From the NCBI GenBank assembly GCA_017165825.1, contig CM029376.1:22416558-22480557 (forward strand): a DNA stretch of 64,000 nt. Direction: 5' to 3'. Shown here piece by piece: positions 13,114-24,562 of this stretch. The stretch's first letter is position 1. The number at the start of each line of letters is the position of its first letter. A program made the translations under genes and the position numbers. Below the pieces are notes generated by a model that saw only the letters and a list, made by a program, of their open reading frames with translations, had not been told where the DNA came from and did not search any database. Source of the DNA: Hepsetus odoe. Lineage: Eukaryota; Chordata; Actinopteri; Characiformes; Hepsetidae.

Positions 13114-15903
13114 CCTAAAATCATACAAGCAAAAATGGTAACATACGCTACAAATGAAACTTTAAAGTGCAAATATTGACAGACATCGTATCTCCATGTG
13201 AACTTGATTCCTGCAGCACTAGTTTCACCTTTTGTTTGGCCTGCGCCACCTGCCCATTTTTACGGCCTGGTAATTTGAGCGGGTTATTCGGTTACTAGGC
13301 AACCACCCGATGCCTGGGAGACGTCTGAGGGCACTCGGAGGGTAAACTGACCGACAGCTGCCAGCGCACATCCTGACCAAAAGGTTCAACACATCATGCT
13401 TTAGTTTGTAACGCTCAATTACTGTTGAAGCAAAAAGCTCCAGCTGTGTAAACAGCCTGTTGACACTTTTCAAGCACCATTGCCCAGAAAATACACACGT
13501 TTTTGAGGGGAAAAAAGGCAGATTTCTATCCTGTGACTTTGAGAAATAACCCTTTTAAAAATATTTACTGGTGTAAATGTATCCTTTTCGATTTTATAGG
13601 AGGAAACGTGATCATTAATTACCAACGCACATTAGTCAATTGATTCAGTTATTACACTAAGCATTTTGGGTTTGGCTACAGCTTTAACTTCATCAACATA
13701 CGATCGTGTGCAGCCGCCAGTCTCGCTACATAAAGCTGGTAAAACATGGAAAGCCCTGACTTGTGTTACGGCTTCAGTCAGGCACCTTGTGACGAGGCAT
13801 AAACTTTAGTCATCTCTGAGCTGCAGTGAGGGATTCACTCTGACTCGAGCTAAACACTCCCTGGCCTCAAACCCACCAACATTTCCGTTTTCTTTACCGT
13901 GCACCTAAAACCAAAGAGAACCTGAACAGACACACCAAGGAAGCAGTTAATCAAGCAGGCGGTTGGCTAATTAACCCTCTCCTTTGGGGCGTGCGTGAAT
14001 CCACCTAATTGGTAAACGAAACTATTCCCAAAAGCATGACAAACAAGCTGGTAATATTCAAGATACCAGAGAAGCACGGGTTACAAAACCAAATAGTCAG
14101 AAAAGTCCCGATGGGGAAGAGGTTTTCTCTTGAATTAACCACACCAGCGTCATTCAAAAACACAGTAATCGTAACAGGGCATGAATGGTCGCACTGGTCA
14201 AATTTGAGGACTGAAGCGAAATCCACGAGAGGACGTTATTTTTTTTGCATGAATGGCAAATAAACTTTGTGATGGCACTCAAATAAAACTAGTCAGTGAA
14301 GAGAAACGGGTGATCGTGGTGTTTGAAAGCATCTGTGAAACTTCTTGAAAACTGAATTAAAGTCCTGTGCTTGCACCAGGCGAGCAGTGAACTGGTCCTC
14401 CAAATGTGACTCCTGCACAGGGCCATGTTAAATAACCGCATCCTGGGGCAGGCTGCCAGGTTAGGTGTCTTGCCCGAGGGCATGTCAGGTGTGGATGCAG
14501 GAGTGGGAAAGTGTCCAGCCCCTGAATGAAGATAAAACCACCAGCCAGCTTCGACTCCATCAGCAGTTTAAGGCCTGCTCCTTCAGTCCCCCCAAATGTA
14601 TCTTCCTTGCAAACACACCTAGTTTTCAGCTAATGAGCCGAGTGCTGGGAATAGGTAAGAACCTAGATGTGAAGATCTGAATAAGGGCGCAATGCTGTTC
14701 AGGATCTAGTGGGTATCTGACCCAAACTCACCGCTTCACCTGGTTTTGTTCACGACCAGTCGTTCGCCTACTAACATGCCTTGATGAAGCTAGCCACTTA
14801 GCAAGCTAATTTACTGCAATCCCTGAGGAGAAAATCCTCTGCTCAGCTATGTGACGAGACATTTTACATCTAATGCTGATTTTCAATCCACGAACCTCTG
14901 CAATATTAGCTTTTTATTCCTCAAAAGTCCAGGAAAGTACTCTGAATCCCCGAAATGGCCAGCTAGCAAGCTAGCGCCAGTCAGCGCCCATTAGCTTAGC
15001 CGTCATCACAAATCAACAGTTTGGCTGCTTCATTGGCTAATTTGTTAGCTAAAAAGTAAGAAATGGACTAATACATTGGTCGTAAGCTTTAAGATGGTTT
15101 TTGTTGTTGTAAAGTCTGAAAAGTGGCTGTGTTTGGGCCAGGCTCTCGGTCGACGACTAGAAGTCACCAAGTGACGACATGCCCCAACACTTCCTTTAGG
15201 TTTTCCTCACACACACAAAAAAAACGACAAAAAATACAAAATTGGGCAACTCGGGAGCGCAAAGCTGACTAGAATTCAGATGATTGCTCCTAAAGGAGTG
15301 TCTCAACGTCTTCGGTTTCAGAAGTGTTCGGTGTTTTGTGTAAAACATCTGTTTTTCCTGCTTCTCTAAAATGGAGTCTCTACAGCGGAGCGACGGCGCC
15401 TCGGCTCCGCGCACCTGATCGGGAGCCCGACTTCTCAATTTGGCCAAATCGAAAGAACATAGACGCACAAAATACACCCTTACAACCTGCTCGTGAGGGC
15501 TCACTCCATGTCCATCACTTTCAATAGCTCAGATTGGTGTAAAGTCTTCACGAGTTAAAAAAAAAAAAACTCCTCAAAACAACTGCCCTGAAGGATTTGG
15601 GGCCTACTGTTTCGACATTTGAGCATTTATTGAAGCGGGTGTGAGTCCGACCTGTCTTGAGAGGTTTAACTACCAATAAAACGCCCAAAGAGTCTCTTTA
15701 AGGACCAAAATGTCTCCAGGATCGAGAGCTGGACGAGTCTGTCCCCGCCGTTAGGGCACTAGTTCGGTTAGCGAGAATAACTCACCGAGCAGGAGCAGCT
15801 TGACCTCCCTCGCCGCTTTCTCTCCATCGTCCCGCAAATTCCGGTCGATCATTTTACTCCTCTCCTGAGCCACTTTATCCTCCGAGCTCAGTGTGCACCC
15901 CAT
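5198..15903 (-). CDS. gnai1: G protein subunit alpha i1 (inhibitory Gi alpha), complete, 8 exons
   Basis: Encodes the GTP-binding alpha subunit that lowers adenylyl cyclase activity downstream of Gi-coupled receptors at the plasma membrane. Coding exons, 5' to 3': 15786-15903, 8800-8842, 8545-8686, 8249-8406, 7172-7300, 6015-6144, 5745-5898, 5198-5388. Lengths 118, 43, 142, 158, 129, 130, 154 and 191 give 354 residues, the family length. Seen: MGC start (myristoylation at Gly2, palmitoylation at Cys3), P-loop GAGESGKST at 40-48, switch I around TRVKTTG, switch II DVGGQ, NKKD, TCAT, and the KDCGLF end with the pertussis-toxin cysteine at -4. IIHEAGYSEEECKQY, DLHFK, SDYDLV and KDCGLF together fit GNAI1 better than GNAI2 or GNAI3. 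The stretch ISSAAYVPTQQD is unlike the usual AQPNYIPTQQD. All introns are GT-AG. Intron 1 is about 6.9 kb. Confidence 0.93.
7049..7086. repeat. (AC)19 microsatellite in a gnai1 intron
   Basis: Perfect dinucleotide array in the intron between the gnai1 exons at 6015-6144 and 7172-7300, about 85 bp from the latter. Confidence 0.95.
8843..15785. other. gnai1 intron 1 (6.9 kb), no second gene seen
   Basis: No conserved reading frame is found on either strand. It holds a dispersed-repeat-like stretch at about 11540-11740 (resembling short fish DNA-transposon derivatives), T-rich (TTTA)n sequence at 12220-12270, a (TA)26 array at 13060-13111 and a GC-richer pocket at 13220-13480 containing GTTACTAGGCAAC. 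Confidence 0.6.
13060..13111. repeat. (TA)26 microsatellite
   Basis: Perfect TA array in gnai1 intron 1. Confidence 0.95.
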
Positions 15904-16400
15904 TTTCAACCAGGTCTCCTTTTAAGCGACGCAAAAGGGTCAAAAAACGAACATGCACAAGTCGTTCAAATCCGGCGAGCCACACGCCCAAACTCTTTCT
16001 CGGCCGCTGCTGTCGACAAGCTGCTGCTCTTCCTGCCTTAACAGTGAAACCGCGCGCCCGAGCCGTGAGAATGTGAACGAGAAGGCAACTCTAGCCCTTC
16101 CTGCTCATGTTCAGACGAAAAACAAGCGAATAAAGCGCACAAAAATCCCGAAAGAAACTTCGAACCAAACGCCGAGCTGCGCCTTTCTCTCCCCCCGCCT
16201 GAGGAGTGACCGCGCCGCTTCCTGTTCTTTCATACACCGGTCCGGCCTGAAGGGGGCGCGCCACACCAGTTGCCTTCGCGTTTTCGAATTTCCGTTCCAC
16301 CTTAAAAAACTACAGCGGTTCAATGGTGCAGCCTGCGCGGATCGCTGCGCCAAACGCGGCGCTATTTAAGGTGGAACGGAAAAATTCCAGCAAGTAGCAA
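15720..16400 (-). promoter_or_regulatory. CpG-rich promoter region of gnai1
   Basis: CpG dinucleotides are dense here and rare on both sides. The stretch covers gnai1 coding exon 1 and about 500 bp upstream of its ATG at 15903. Element A (16289-16382) lies inside it. The exact transcription start cannot be seen. Confidence 0.65.
16289..16382. repeat. short inverted-repeat element, copy A (94 bp)
   Basis: Left arm TTTCCGTTCCACCTTAAA (16289-16306) is a perfect 18-nt inverted match to the right arm at 16365-16382. The 58-bp interior is GC-rich, includes CTACAGCGG, and has further small inverted stretches. The left arm recurs exactly at 34441 and 44674. No clear target-site duplication flanks it. 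It could be a MITE-like element or a regulatory hairpin. It sits about 390-480 bp upstream of the gnai1 ATG. Confidence 0.85.
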
Positions 16401-17100
16401 ACCGCAAGAATGAAATAATCCCACAGCCACATCTGCTTGTTTCGCGGCGCCTCTACCCTCCTCTGAAGCTCGACTGGCCCAACACCCATCCGGTCACTGC
16501 AGCAGATCAGCCGCTTCATGCTTTGCATGCAAAACCCCTTTCGATTTTACTGACCGCCCATTTGAAAGAACTTTTCAATGGACAATTCAGCCTGTCTGCT
16601 GATTAACCCGATCACGGCCTGCACGCGCACTGTTTTTCTATTTTTTCTATTTCATTTTACAAGTAAACATCATCCAAATGTTCAACACCAGTAGGTTGCC
16701 CTGAGGGACTCTTGAGCAAGGTACCGTCCCCATCACTGCTCCCCGGGTGCGTTCATAGCTGCACCCTGCTGCACAGTCTGTGTTTGTGCGCATGAGTTAA
16801 ATGCAGAAGTCTAATGTGTGGTTCACTGTGCGCCGTGCTGTGTGTAACACAGTTGTCACTTTCGCTTTCATGGCCTTCCAAATTCATAACATGCTGAAAA
16901 GCAGAGAAGAGTAAAAATGAACTAAAATCACATTCCTGTAAAAACATTACAATAATATAAAAATATTAATGAAATGATGGAATCAGCCCAAAAACGGATA
17001 AAACGAAGAGTTCCCTATAAAACATACAATTACTTTCTGGCACATTCAGCACCTCCCAGCACTGTGAACAGCTTAATAAAACACATAAATAAATTCACAC

Positions 17101-17347
17101 ACATTTACTCATTTAGCCGACGCTTTTATCCAAAGTGACTTACAAGTGAGAAACAGCATTCAAGATGAAGTGCAGTAAGAGCTTTGCATGACATCTTGCA
17201 CTCACTGTGAACAGGGAATTTGTTCTCTGCATTTAACCCATTCCACACTCACACACACACACACACACGCACACTTTCCTTGCCAGTCCTGGGGATCAAA
17301 TCAGCAGCCCTACAGTTGCATGATTTCTAACCATTAGGCCATGAAGC
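17101..17347 (-). mobile_element. degenerate SINE-like repeat
   Basis: The phrase CATTTAGCCGACGCTTTTATCC, common in fish repeats, lies at the left. A tRNA-like stretch lies at the right, which on the minus strand reads as an A-box-like GGCCTAATGGTTAGA. A short CA array lies inside. It looks like a chimera of two repeat families. Confidence 0.5.
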
Positions 17348-17519
17348 ACTTCTCTATTAACAGTAATGATAGTCAAAATTAAATAGCTAATCTTAACAGG
17401 TACGACAAGTGTGAGCAGCAAAGTAGTCCAGGAGCTGAGCCAACAGAGTAGAATGAAATTTAGATTTCATTAAAAAAAAAAAACATGTGTGGCCTGTAGA
17501 AAAAGATCGCTCTCTTGAA

Positions 17520-17632
17520 GTGAAAGTGAATATTTGTCATTGTGAAAAACGGCACAGCATGCAGTGAACCACAACAAAATGCATTCTCTGCATTTTACCC
17601 GTATACACACACACACACACACATGCAGCAGT
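17520..17632 (-). mobile_element. SINE family 1, truncated copy
   Basis: Begins with the GTGAAAGTGAATATTTGTCA type 3' end shared with the copies at 17901, 19951, 22744 and 48471. The tRNA-like head is missing. Confidence 0.65.
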
Positions 17633-17900
17633 GGCCTGTACTTATGTACTTGGAAATGAATTAACAGAACTGGTTCCAGCCAAGCTGCAGCATGTCTGTG
17701 CTGACAGACGGTACACATGCTGTTGAGCAACACAAGAGACCATGTGAGCTGCAGGCCACTGATAAATCTGATAGATCCTTCATGATCTTCCTACAGTGAT
17801 TCTAAAAATCTTGATCTTTAAAAGGTCTTCCTTAAACTTGGTGGACAAAACGGGACACCTGATGAACCCTTAGAGAGGAAGGTCTTACAAGGTGAATCAA

Positions 17901-18155
17901 GTGAAAGTGACTATTCTTGTCATTGTGAGTACACAGCACAGCACACAGTGAACTACAATGAAAATATACCACTGCATTTAACAGATACACTCACACACGT
18001 GCAGCAGGGGCCAGGGATTGAAAGCACCCAGGGAGCAGGGATGGGGACAGTACCTGGCTCAAAGGTACCTCAAGGCAACCTACTGGTCTGGGATTCAAAC
18101 CCATGTCCTTCTGAGCCTGGGACCGACGCTCTAACCACTAGGCCACCGCTGCCCC
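17901..18155 (-). mobile_element. SINE family 1, full-length tRNA-derived copy
   Basis: Read on the minus strand, it starts with a tRNA-like head: A-box TGGCCTAGTGG, then B-box-like GGGTTTGAATCC. The conserved body includes CTTGAGGTACC and GTGCTTTCAATC. It ends in a CACTTTCAC tail at the low-coordinate side. No coding potential is expected. Confidence 0.8.
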
Positions 18156-19379
18156 AAATCAAAAGCAAAACATCTTTATCATCATAAAAAGTACTGCAGC
18201 CAAAACTGTTCACTCAGTTTTATTGCTTTATTTTCACGGCTTTTCCAGTTGACAGCACAGTGTAGCAAAGGGAAGCCTGATGCTGATCGCAGTCTAACAA
18301 ATTCAAATGAATTCAGATTCTGGAGAATCACGAGGATGTCATAAAACCATAAACCCTATCAGAAGATGCTCATGCCCAGAGAGCGTGGAAATATTCTGAT
18401 CATCATCCACTGTGAAATTTTACATGATATTTACATTTTAAATGGGGTAAGCATGCAAACCACCGAGGGAAGTTTTCCTATATGCCCAACGGCAGGAGAA
18501 TTTTACTAAAGAACCACAACGGAGCAGATGGACTGCCGGGCTGTCGTCGGAGAGTCATGAGTCAGTATGACAATGATGGATTCTGCTCATGACTCTGTGA
18601 CACGCCTTTAGTAGTAAAGTGTCACACAGAGAAAAGGCAAAGGGGTGTCACCACAGTAGATCTGAGCAAATATAATACAAGTTGTTCCAGCTTCATGGAC
18701 AAGACCTACTTTTTATGCAGGGCACATTGTACTGGTGCCTGTGATCACTAGGATATATATTTTTAATATGTTTAAAAAGAAGTTTGATGCAAATGACATG
18801 AGGTTATCCCGTGAACTATCAGTGGTGGCAAGAGAAACAGTAAGTCAGATGCTGGTTTGAAATAGTGATGGAGGGTTGCTGTTATCAGGTCAGCTGAAAG
18901 ACAGCTGTTTGACACGGTGAGTCTCCAGTAAGAGCAGCTCAAATTGCTCTTTGTTCAGCAATAGACGCAGGGCCGGAGTGTCCAGAGTGACAGTATCATG
19001 CTCCAGGGCTGCCACTATTGATTACATTAGTGTTTGCATGGTGTTTCAATTATTATGACAATCTAATTAATTAGCTAATGGAGAGTTTATGAGTACTAGA
19101 GCAGGGGTGCCCAACCTCGGGCCTGGGAGTTCTTTTTTTTCAGCACAGTTTGGTTTTCCTGCTCAGAAACATTCACTAAACCTGACACTTAACAGGAGAG
19201 TTGAGTAGGAAAATGACTTAACTGTGGGGAGCTGACAGAGCTTTGAAACAGGATCATCCATTTTTCCAGAAGGGGAACTATTCAAAATCCCAATATTTCC
19301 ATCAATATAACGTCACAGACTGTTTGTTAAAATGGTCTGAAATGTAATCTGAACAGTAATGTTTGGAAGTCCCACTGAT

Positions 19380-19800
19380 CCAGTTTGACAGTTACATCAG
19401 AGGAGATGGTGCTGAAAGGATCAACAGCTTCAGATTTCTGGGGGTCAGACTCACTGATGACCTCTGATGGACAGAGCACGTGGCTGCTGTCGTCAAGAGG
19501 GCCTTCACTTTCTCAGGTGTCTAAAAAAACCTTGCATGTCCACGACAATGCTGTGCAGCTTCTGCAGGTCCACTGTAGAGTCCCTCCTGACTGGCTGTAC
19601 CAGGACGGCAGCTGTTCGGTTGGTGCAGAGTTTCCACCAGGCCCAGGCGTTTACACCACTCACTAAAGCAGGACACATAATGAGGGACCCGTGCTGTAAG
19701 ACTTTTCCTCTTCTTAACTGGCAAACGACTCCAGATCATCAGATCATGCACAACAGGTTTTCCAAAGCAACTAGACTGCTTAACAAACTTTGATCATTTA
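19380..19800 (+). pseudogene. 3' remnant of a non-LTR retrotransposon (LINE) reverse transcriptase
   Basis: Shifting frames on the plus strand give INSFRFLGVRLTDDL, then FCRSTVESLLTGC, then a SKATRLLNKL end. These are landmarks of the C-terminal part of fish LINE reverse transcriptases of the Rex1/CR1/L2 type. Stops and frameshifts interrupt it, so it is dead. Confidence 0.65.
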
Positions 19801-19950
19801 TTCTGCTGCTCTGGGCTGTGAGTCTCTCCCAGTTCCCATCACCTGTTGCATCTGCTGCTGTTACAGATGAACTGTAGAAATGAACTGCCTCCATTACACT
19901 CATATTCTGCTGTTGTACACAGGCACTTCATGTGTTTTTCTTTATGAAAA

Positions 19951-20256
19951 GTGAAAGTGACAACCCTTGTCATTGCGAGGTCACGGCACAGCACACATGA
20001 ACCACAACGAAATTGGACCTCTGCATTTAACCCATGCACACTCAAACCTCAAAAAAAAAGTGACTATTTGTCATGGAAACACAGCACAGCACACAGTGAA
20101 ACACAAGCAAATGCAGCCCAAGCTTTTCACCCATACTCACGCATGCAGCTAGTCAAAGCCCCGGGGAGCAGTGAAGGGGACGGTACCTTGCTCATGGGTA
20201 CTTCAGGCCTGGGATTGGAACCCATCACCCACCAATCCTAAGCCTAGTGCCTAGAC
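19951..20256 (-). mobile_element. SINE family 1, one truncated and one longer copy in tandem
   Basis: A GTGAAAGTGACAACCCTTGT unit (19951-20047) is followed, after a short A run, by a second unit to about 20256. The second unit contains the body CTGCTCCCCGGGG (minus strand) and a damaged tRNA-like head. Confidence 0.7.
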
Positions 20257-20865
20257 AAACATATATATATATATATATTACTGCCTGTGAGAAGGCTGAC
20301 CTTCTGTCCGTACACTGGACATGAGACTGTGGTTAAATAACTCCATCTAGTGGTTATTCTGGAGAACAACCTGCGTTTGGTTCAGTGTTCGAAGGCAATT
20401 CCACCCTTTTTTTACAGGTACACTTTTATTTATTCATTTATTTTACTCTTTAATTCACAAACAAGAATACTTGAATCGCTGGTCACAAAGAGGCAGTAAT
20501 ATTCCCCCTTTTTCTATTTTTCCTTCACCTGTTCACCTGTATTTGTATGGTTCTATGTATCATAATTCACTTTAATGGGGTTTCTTTCCCCCTTTCCAAC
20601 ATCTCTTTATGCCCTGGATTTACAGAGACAGGAGTCTTTTTGTTTCTGTTACTGGACAGATTAAGACTGATAGACTGATATTGTAGGCAGTGATACAGTA
20701 ATCCGTCATGAATGAACATGGCCTTCTGCTCTGTGTAGTACAGTTCTGGCTCAGAACTGTAAAGCGAATGGCTGGAGATACTGTAGCATAAACAGGCAGG
20801 TGTTTGCATGTGTGTGTGTTTGTGTGTTAAATCACACACAAAAAAAACAACCTTAAACGAACATA

Positions 20866-21822
20866 CACTGGAGATTAAAATTAGAGAACAACCTGCAACT
20901 TCCTAAATGTCAAGTTCACTGTATAGTCCTATTTGGAAATTATCCAAACAGGAGTAAAAGCGCAGTATTTTAACCATATGTCATGAGTTACAGTCTTAGC
21001 CGTAGCAAGAGAAGCTGGTCGTTCCAAATCTGTGATTTCTGGAATATTGCACCTTTACAATGACACAAACTCATGGTGGTGGTCTAGTGGCAGAATCCCT
21101 GCCTATGGTCCTATGGCTCAAGAGGTCCCAGGTTCAAATCCCACCTCTGGCACTACCACCACTGGGTCCCTGAGCAAGACCCTGAGTGTCTCCAGGGGGA
21201 CTGTCCCTGTAATCAGGACATGGAAGTCACTCTGGATAAGAGCATCTGCTAAATGCCGTTAATGTAAATGTACTCTGCAGTGATCAAACCTCTCAGAAGG
21301 CTAGACTATCCTTTGCTCAGGAGCATGTTGTGTGGACAGAGGAGAACTGATCCAAAGTTCACTTTAGTAATGAAAGCAAGTTTAATTTATTTGGGTCTGA
21401 TGAGAAACATTATGTAAATCCTTGATGATAAAGTTATGGCTAAGAAACCCACTACAGTCACTGAACTGGGGAGGAGACTGGACCAGAATCACACCAGAGC
21501 TGTGTGAGAGACTAATGATCTCCTGTGGACGCAGACGTGATGAAATCATTCCAAGCAACGGCCTGTACACTTCCTATTCATTTTTGACTGTTGTAACCGT
21601 CAGAAAATATCTTTGTGATCTTTCTTCATGCTACAGTCATTGCTGTAGCAAAATACAGTTTTGTTTTTTTTCTTTTGTCCAACTTCCTTGGTTATTACTG
21701 TGCTAGTTGCACAGTATCGCCACAACAATAATTCCTTCAAAGGTTCAGCAATGAAAATGACATTATTTCTGAAAAAAATCAGGTTTTCTTAGTCGAGTCT
21801 TAGAGTTTTTGACCCAACAGTG
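20866..21822 (+). mobile_element. Tc1-like DNA transposon, internally deleted, with a nested SINE
   Basis: The left end CACTGGAGATTAAAATTAGA follows a TA. A decayed inverse of it lies at about 21797-21822. Between them are plus-strand transposase fragments: REAGRSKSVISGILHLYNDT just before 21070, then after the SINE KARLSFAQEHVVWTEEN, then SKFNLFGSDEKHYV, then a C-terminal piece with TPELCERLMISCGRR. The catalytic middle is largely missing and stops are present, so it is inactive. Confidence 0.75.
21075..21271 (+). mobile_element. SINE family 2, full-length copy
   Basis: The tRNA-derived head carries A-box TGGTCTAGTGG and B-box GGTTCAAATCC. The body reads CCCTGAGCAAGACCCTGAG, and the tail is the GCATCTGCTAAATGCCGTTA type. 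It is inserted into the N-terminal transposase region of the Tc1-like element at 20866-21822. Confidence 0.8.
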
Positions 21823-22743
21823 TTTGAATTCCTTTCGAGGACTAAGTGTCTCATTTTCACAGGGGCTGATAATAAAATACTCAATAACAGTTCTTGTAAA
21901 TACATCTGCGACCTCTGTGCTCGTATTGTTAATGAACTATAAAACTTTACTAGAGACTTTAAAGAGTGTAATCTCAAACAAGGAAGCCTTATAAAGAAAG
22001 AACCCACACAGTACCACTCCCAAAAAACACTTGCACTGTAGAGCAAGTGGCTTAACAAGGATTGTCCCTCACTGTTCAAACGGAGATGGTTCTTGGTTTG
22101 AACACATGGTTTTGGGGGCTTGTTATTTCTCATTCACATTATGGAGAAGCTCCTTCGTTTTTAAAATGGTCCCTCGATGGGAATTCCTTTATGGGAATCG
22201 TATATAAAAGGTTCTTGAGGGAACCCAAAATGGTCCTTCTGTTTTTCCCACTCCAAAGGTGGAAGGTTGTCGGATCTACCGTGGACTTTAATTTGTATTT
22301 TTATATGTTTCAAAACTTCTCAAGAATTGAATCACTCTGAATCCCCAAGGTCACTCAGAATGGTTTGGTGTGAAAAGATTCATTCTTGAGAATCTTGAAA
22401 TTGCTCACAGTGGTGGTGATTAGAACCAGATGTTTGAAGAGTTGAATGCCTCTAAAAGGTCCCTGGCACTAAAAGGGTCCATTCCATGATGTCTGGGACA
22501 TTGTTTAACAGTAGCTTTGAGATAAGAACTTTTTACATTTTTAAACCATTCATGGCAAAGAGATTCATGGATGGTGCTGTGAGGCAAAATTAACAGAAAC
22601 AATTTGACTCTCATTTAAAACCTTAAAAGATGTGTTGTGGATATGATGCTAAATAGAGATGATATCCATATTTGTGGAAGAAAAAAAAAATCCCATTCCA
22701 CCACAACTAGTTTGTAGCTTGTCAAAGCTCCTCATATTTCTCT

Positions 22744-23001
22744 GAAAGTGAAAGTGACAACCCTTCTCATTGCGAGGTCACAGCACAGCAAGCGTGAACC
22801 ACAGCGAAATTGGACCTCTGCTTTTAACCCATGCACACAAACACCGTGCAGCAGTGGGCAGCTATTGAAAGCACCCGGGGAGCAGTGACAGGGACGGTAC
22901 CTTGCACAGGGGTACCTCAGGGCAACCTACTTGTGAGGAAATCGAACCCACAATCTTCCGATGCGGGGCCAACTCCCTAACCACTAGGCCACCGCTGCGC
23001 C
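22744..23001 (-). mobile_element. SINE family 1, full-length tRNA-derived copy
   Basis: Same head, body and tail as the copy at 17901-18155, with the tRNA-like head at the high-coordinate end (minus-strand A-box TGGCCTAGTGG). Confidence 0.8.
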
Positions 23002-24562
23002 CTGAAGAGTCTTTAATCAGAAAATATCACTGTCTAGGCTGCTGTGGCACCACTGCCTACAGGAGGTGAGCGATCAGGTTTACAATAGATGTAGCAATGG
23101 TTACTGTTTTGTATGGAGTGCCCCTTTAAAAAGCGTTTAAGTGCCAACTGTGCATCGTCAAATATGTCAAAAAGTCACCCATCAGTCTTCTTTCTACCCC
23201 TTTATTATGGTCTGCTTCAGTGTTTCAGCCTTAATGTAAGGAGCTTGGCATTTTAATCCCTCCCTGTTGGTCTGAGGGTCCAAAACACTCCAAGGACATA
23301 CTGAGCAATTTGTTAATGGAAAGTAGGACCCTGCCTTGTGTCTCAGCTCTTGTAATGAGGTGTTTGGACAGCTCACTTTGACAAATTTTCCATTGTGCAG
23401 CTGGCATGCTTCAGTGTGGCTTCACCCCATCTTTTCCAATGAGAGATTCATGACCAGCCCTCTGTTGTTATTTTCTTCTCTTGAAAAATGGGGCAAATGG
23501 ACACCGCTGGAGAAAGAACCATTTTGATCGTGGTGTAACACCATTTGCTTTGGCATCACTTGAACGGTGGTGTTTCTGGAGGGTCAAGCCCTGAGTGAAG
23601 GAGGCCTAGCTAAAGTCAGTCATAAATCAAACCAGCAGTGGAATTTCCAGCCACTTCTCACCAACATACGCATCTTTGGATGAAATAAACACGTATAAAC
23701 ACACACGGGCTCTTCAGGTTTACACTGGGATAACTGATTTGGTGATGATTGTGTTTAAGGTTGATGTTATTAAGCTGAGACCTGGCTCTGTTCAAGATCT
23801 CCACAAACAAAGGTTTGCAAATGCATGTTGTTCAATGACAATTTCTTTGTAGACAATAAAACACAGCAGGACTTTTATAATCCCCCCAATGCACAGCCTG
23901 CCTGCAGTGCCAAAACAGCCTGCGACTCATCATAGACACCATGGCTAAGGCTTCAGCATCAGAAATAGTTACAGTGTCAAGGCACAATTTTCAAGAGATG
24001 CAAAGATCACTGAAATGAAAGCATGTAATAGACTTTCCACACACTCATATTTCAGAGATGACGTTTAAAACAGAAAAAAACAAAGTACAGTCAGTGCAGA
24101 GAATCCAGTAGAAAGAACTCATGACTGTATAATCAAAGAAAGAAAGAGAACAAATAAAAGAAGGAAAGAAAAGACAGTAAAGAACTAAAGATCTAAAGAA
24201 CCCTTTTGGTATTAGCAGAACCCTTTCTGATCCTATAAAGAACCGTTTTATTTGTCATGGGAGTTGACAAGGCTCTATGTAGAGCTATTAAAAAGAAACA
24301 CTGAGGAACCATCTTTAAAAGTGTTGGCTGTCTTAAAAATATCTGGGGAGCGGATGTTTCTGTGCATTTTATACATTTCAAGTCAGATTAATTTATGCAG
24401 ACCTTTTTACAACTGTCGTCACAAAGCAGCTTTACAGAGTCCCAGTCTAAGCCCTTAGTGATGGAGGCAAAACTTCCTAAAACCTGAGGAAGAAACCTTG
24501 GGAGGATCCATGACTCAGAAGGAGAACCCATCTTCCTCTGATAGACACTGGATAATCAAAAA

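Noticed and set aside
15953..16369. 138-residue open frame across the gnai1 promoter
   Set aside because: CpG-rich DNA gives long frames by composition; it overlaps the inverted-repeat element and has no recognisable domain.
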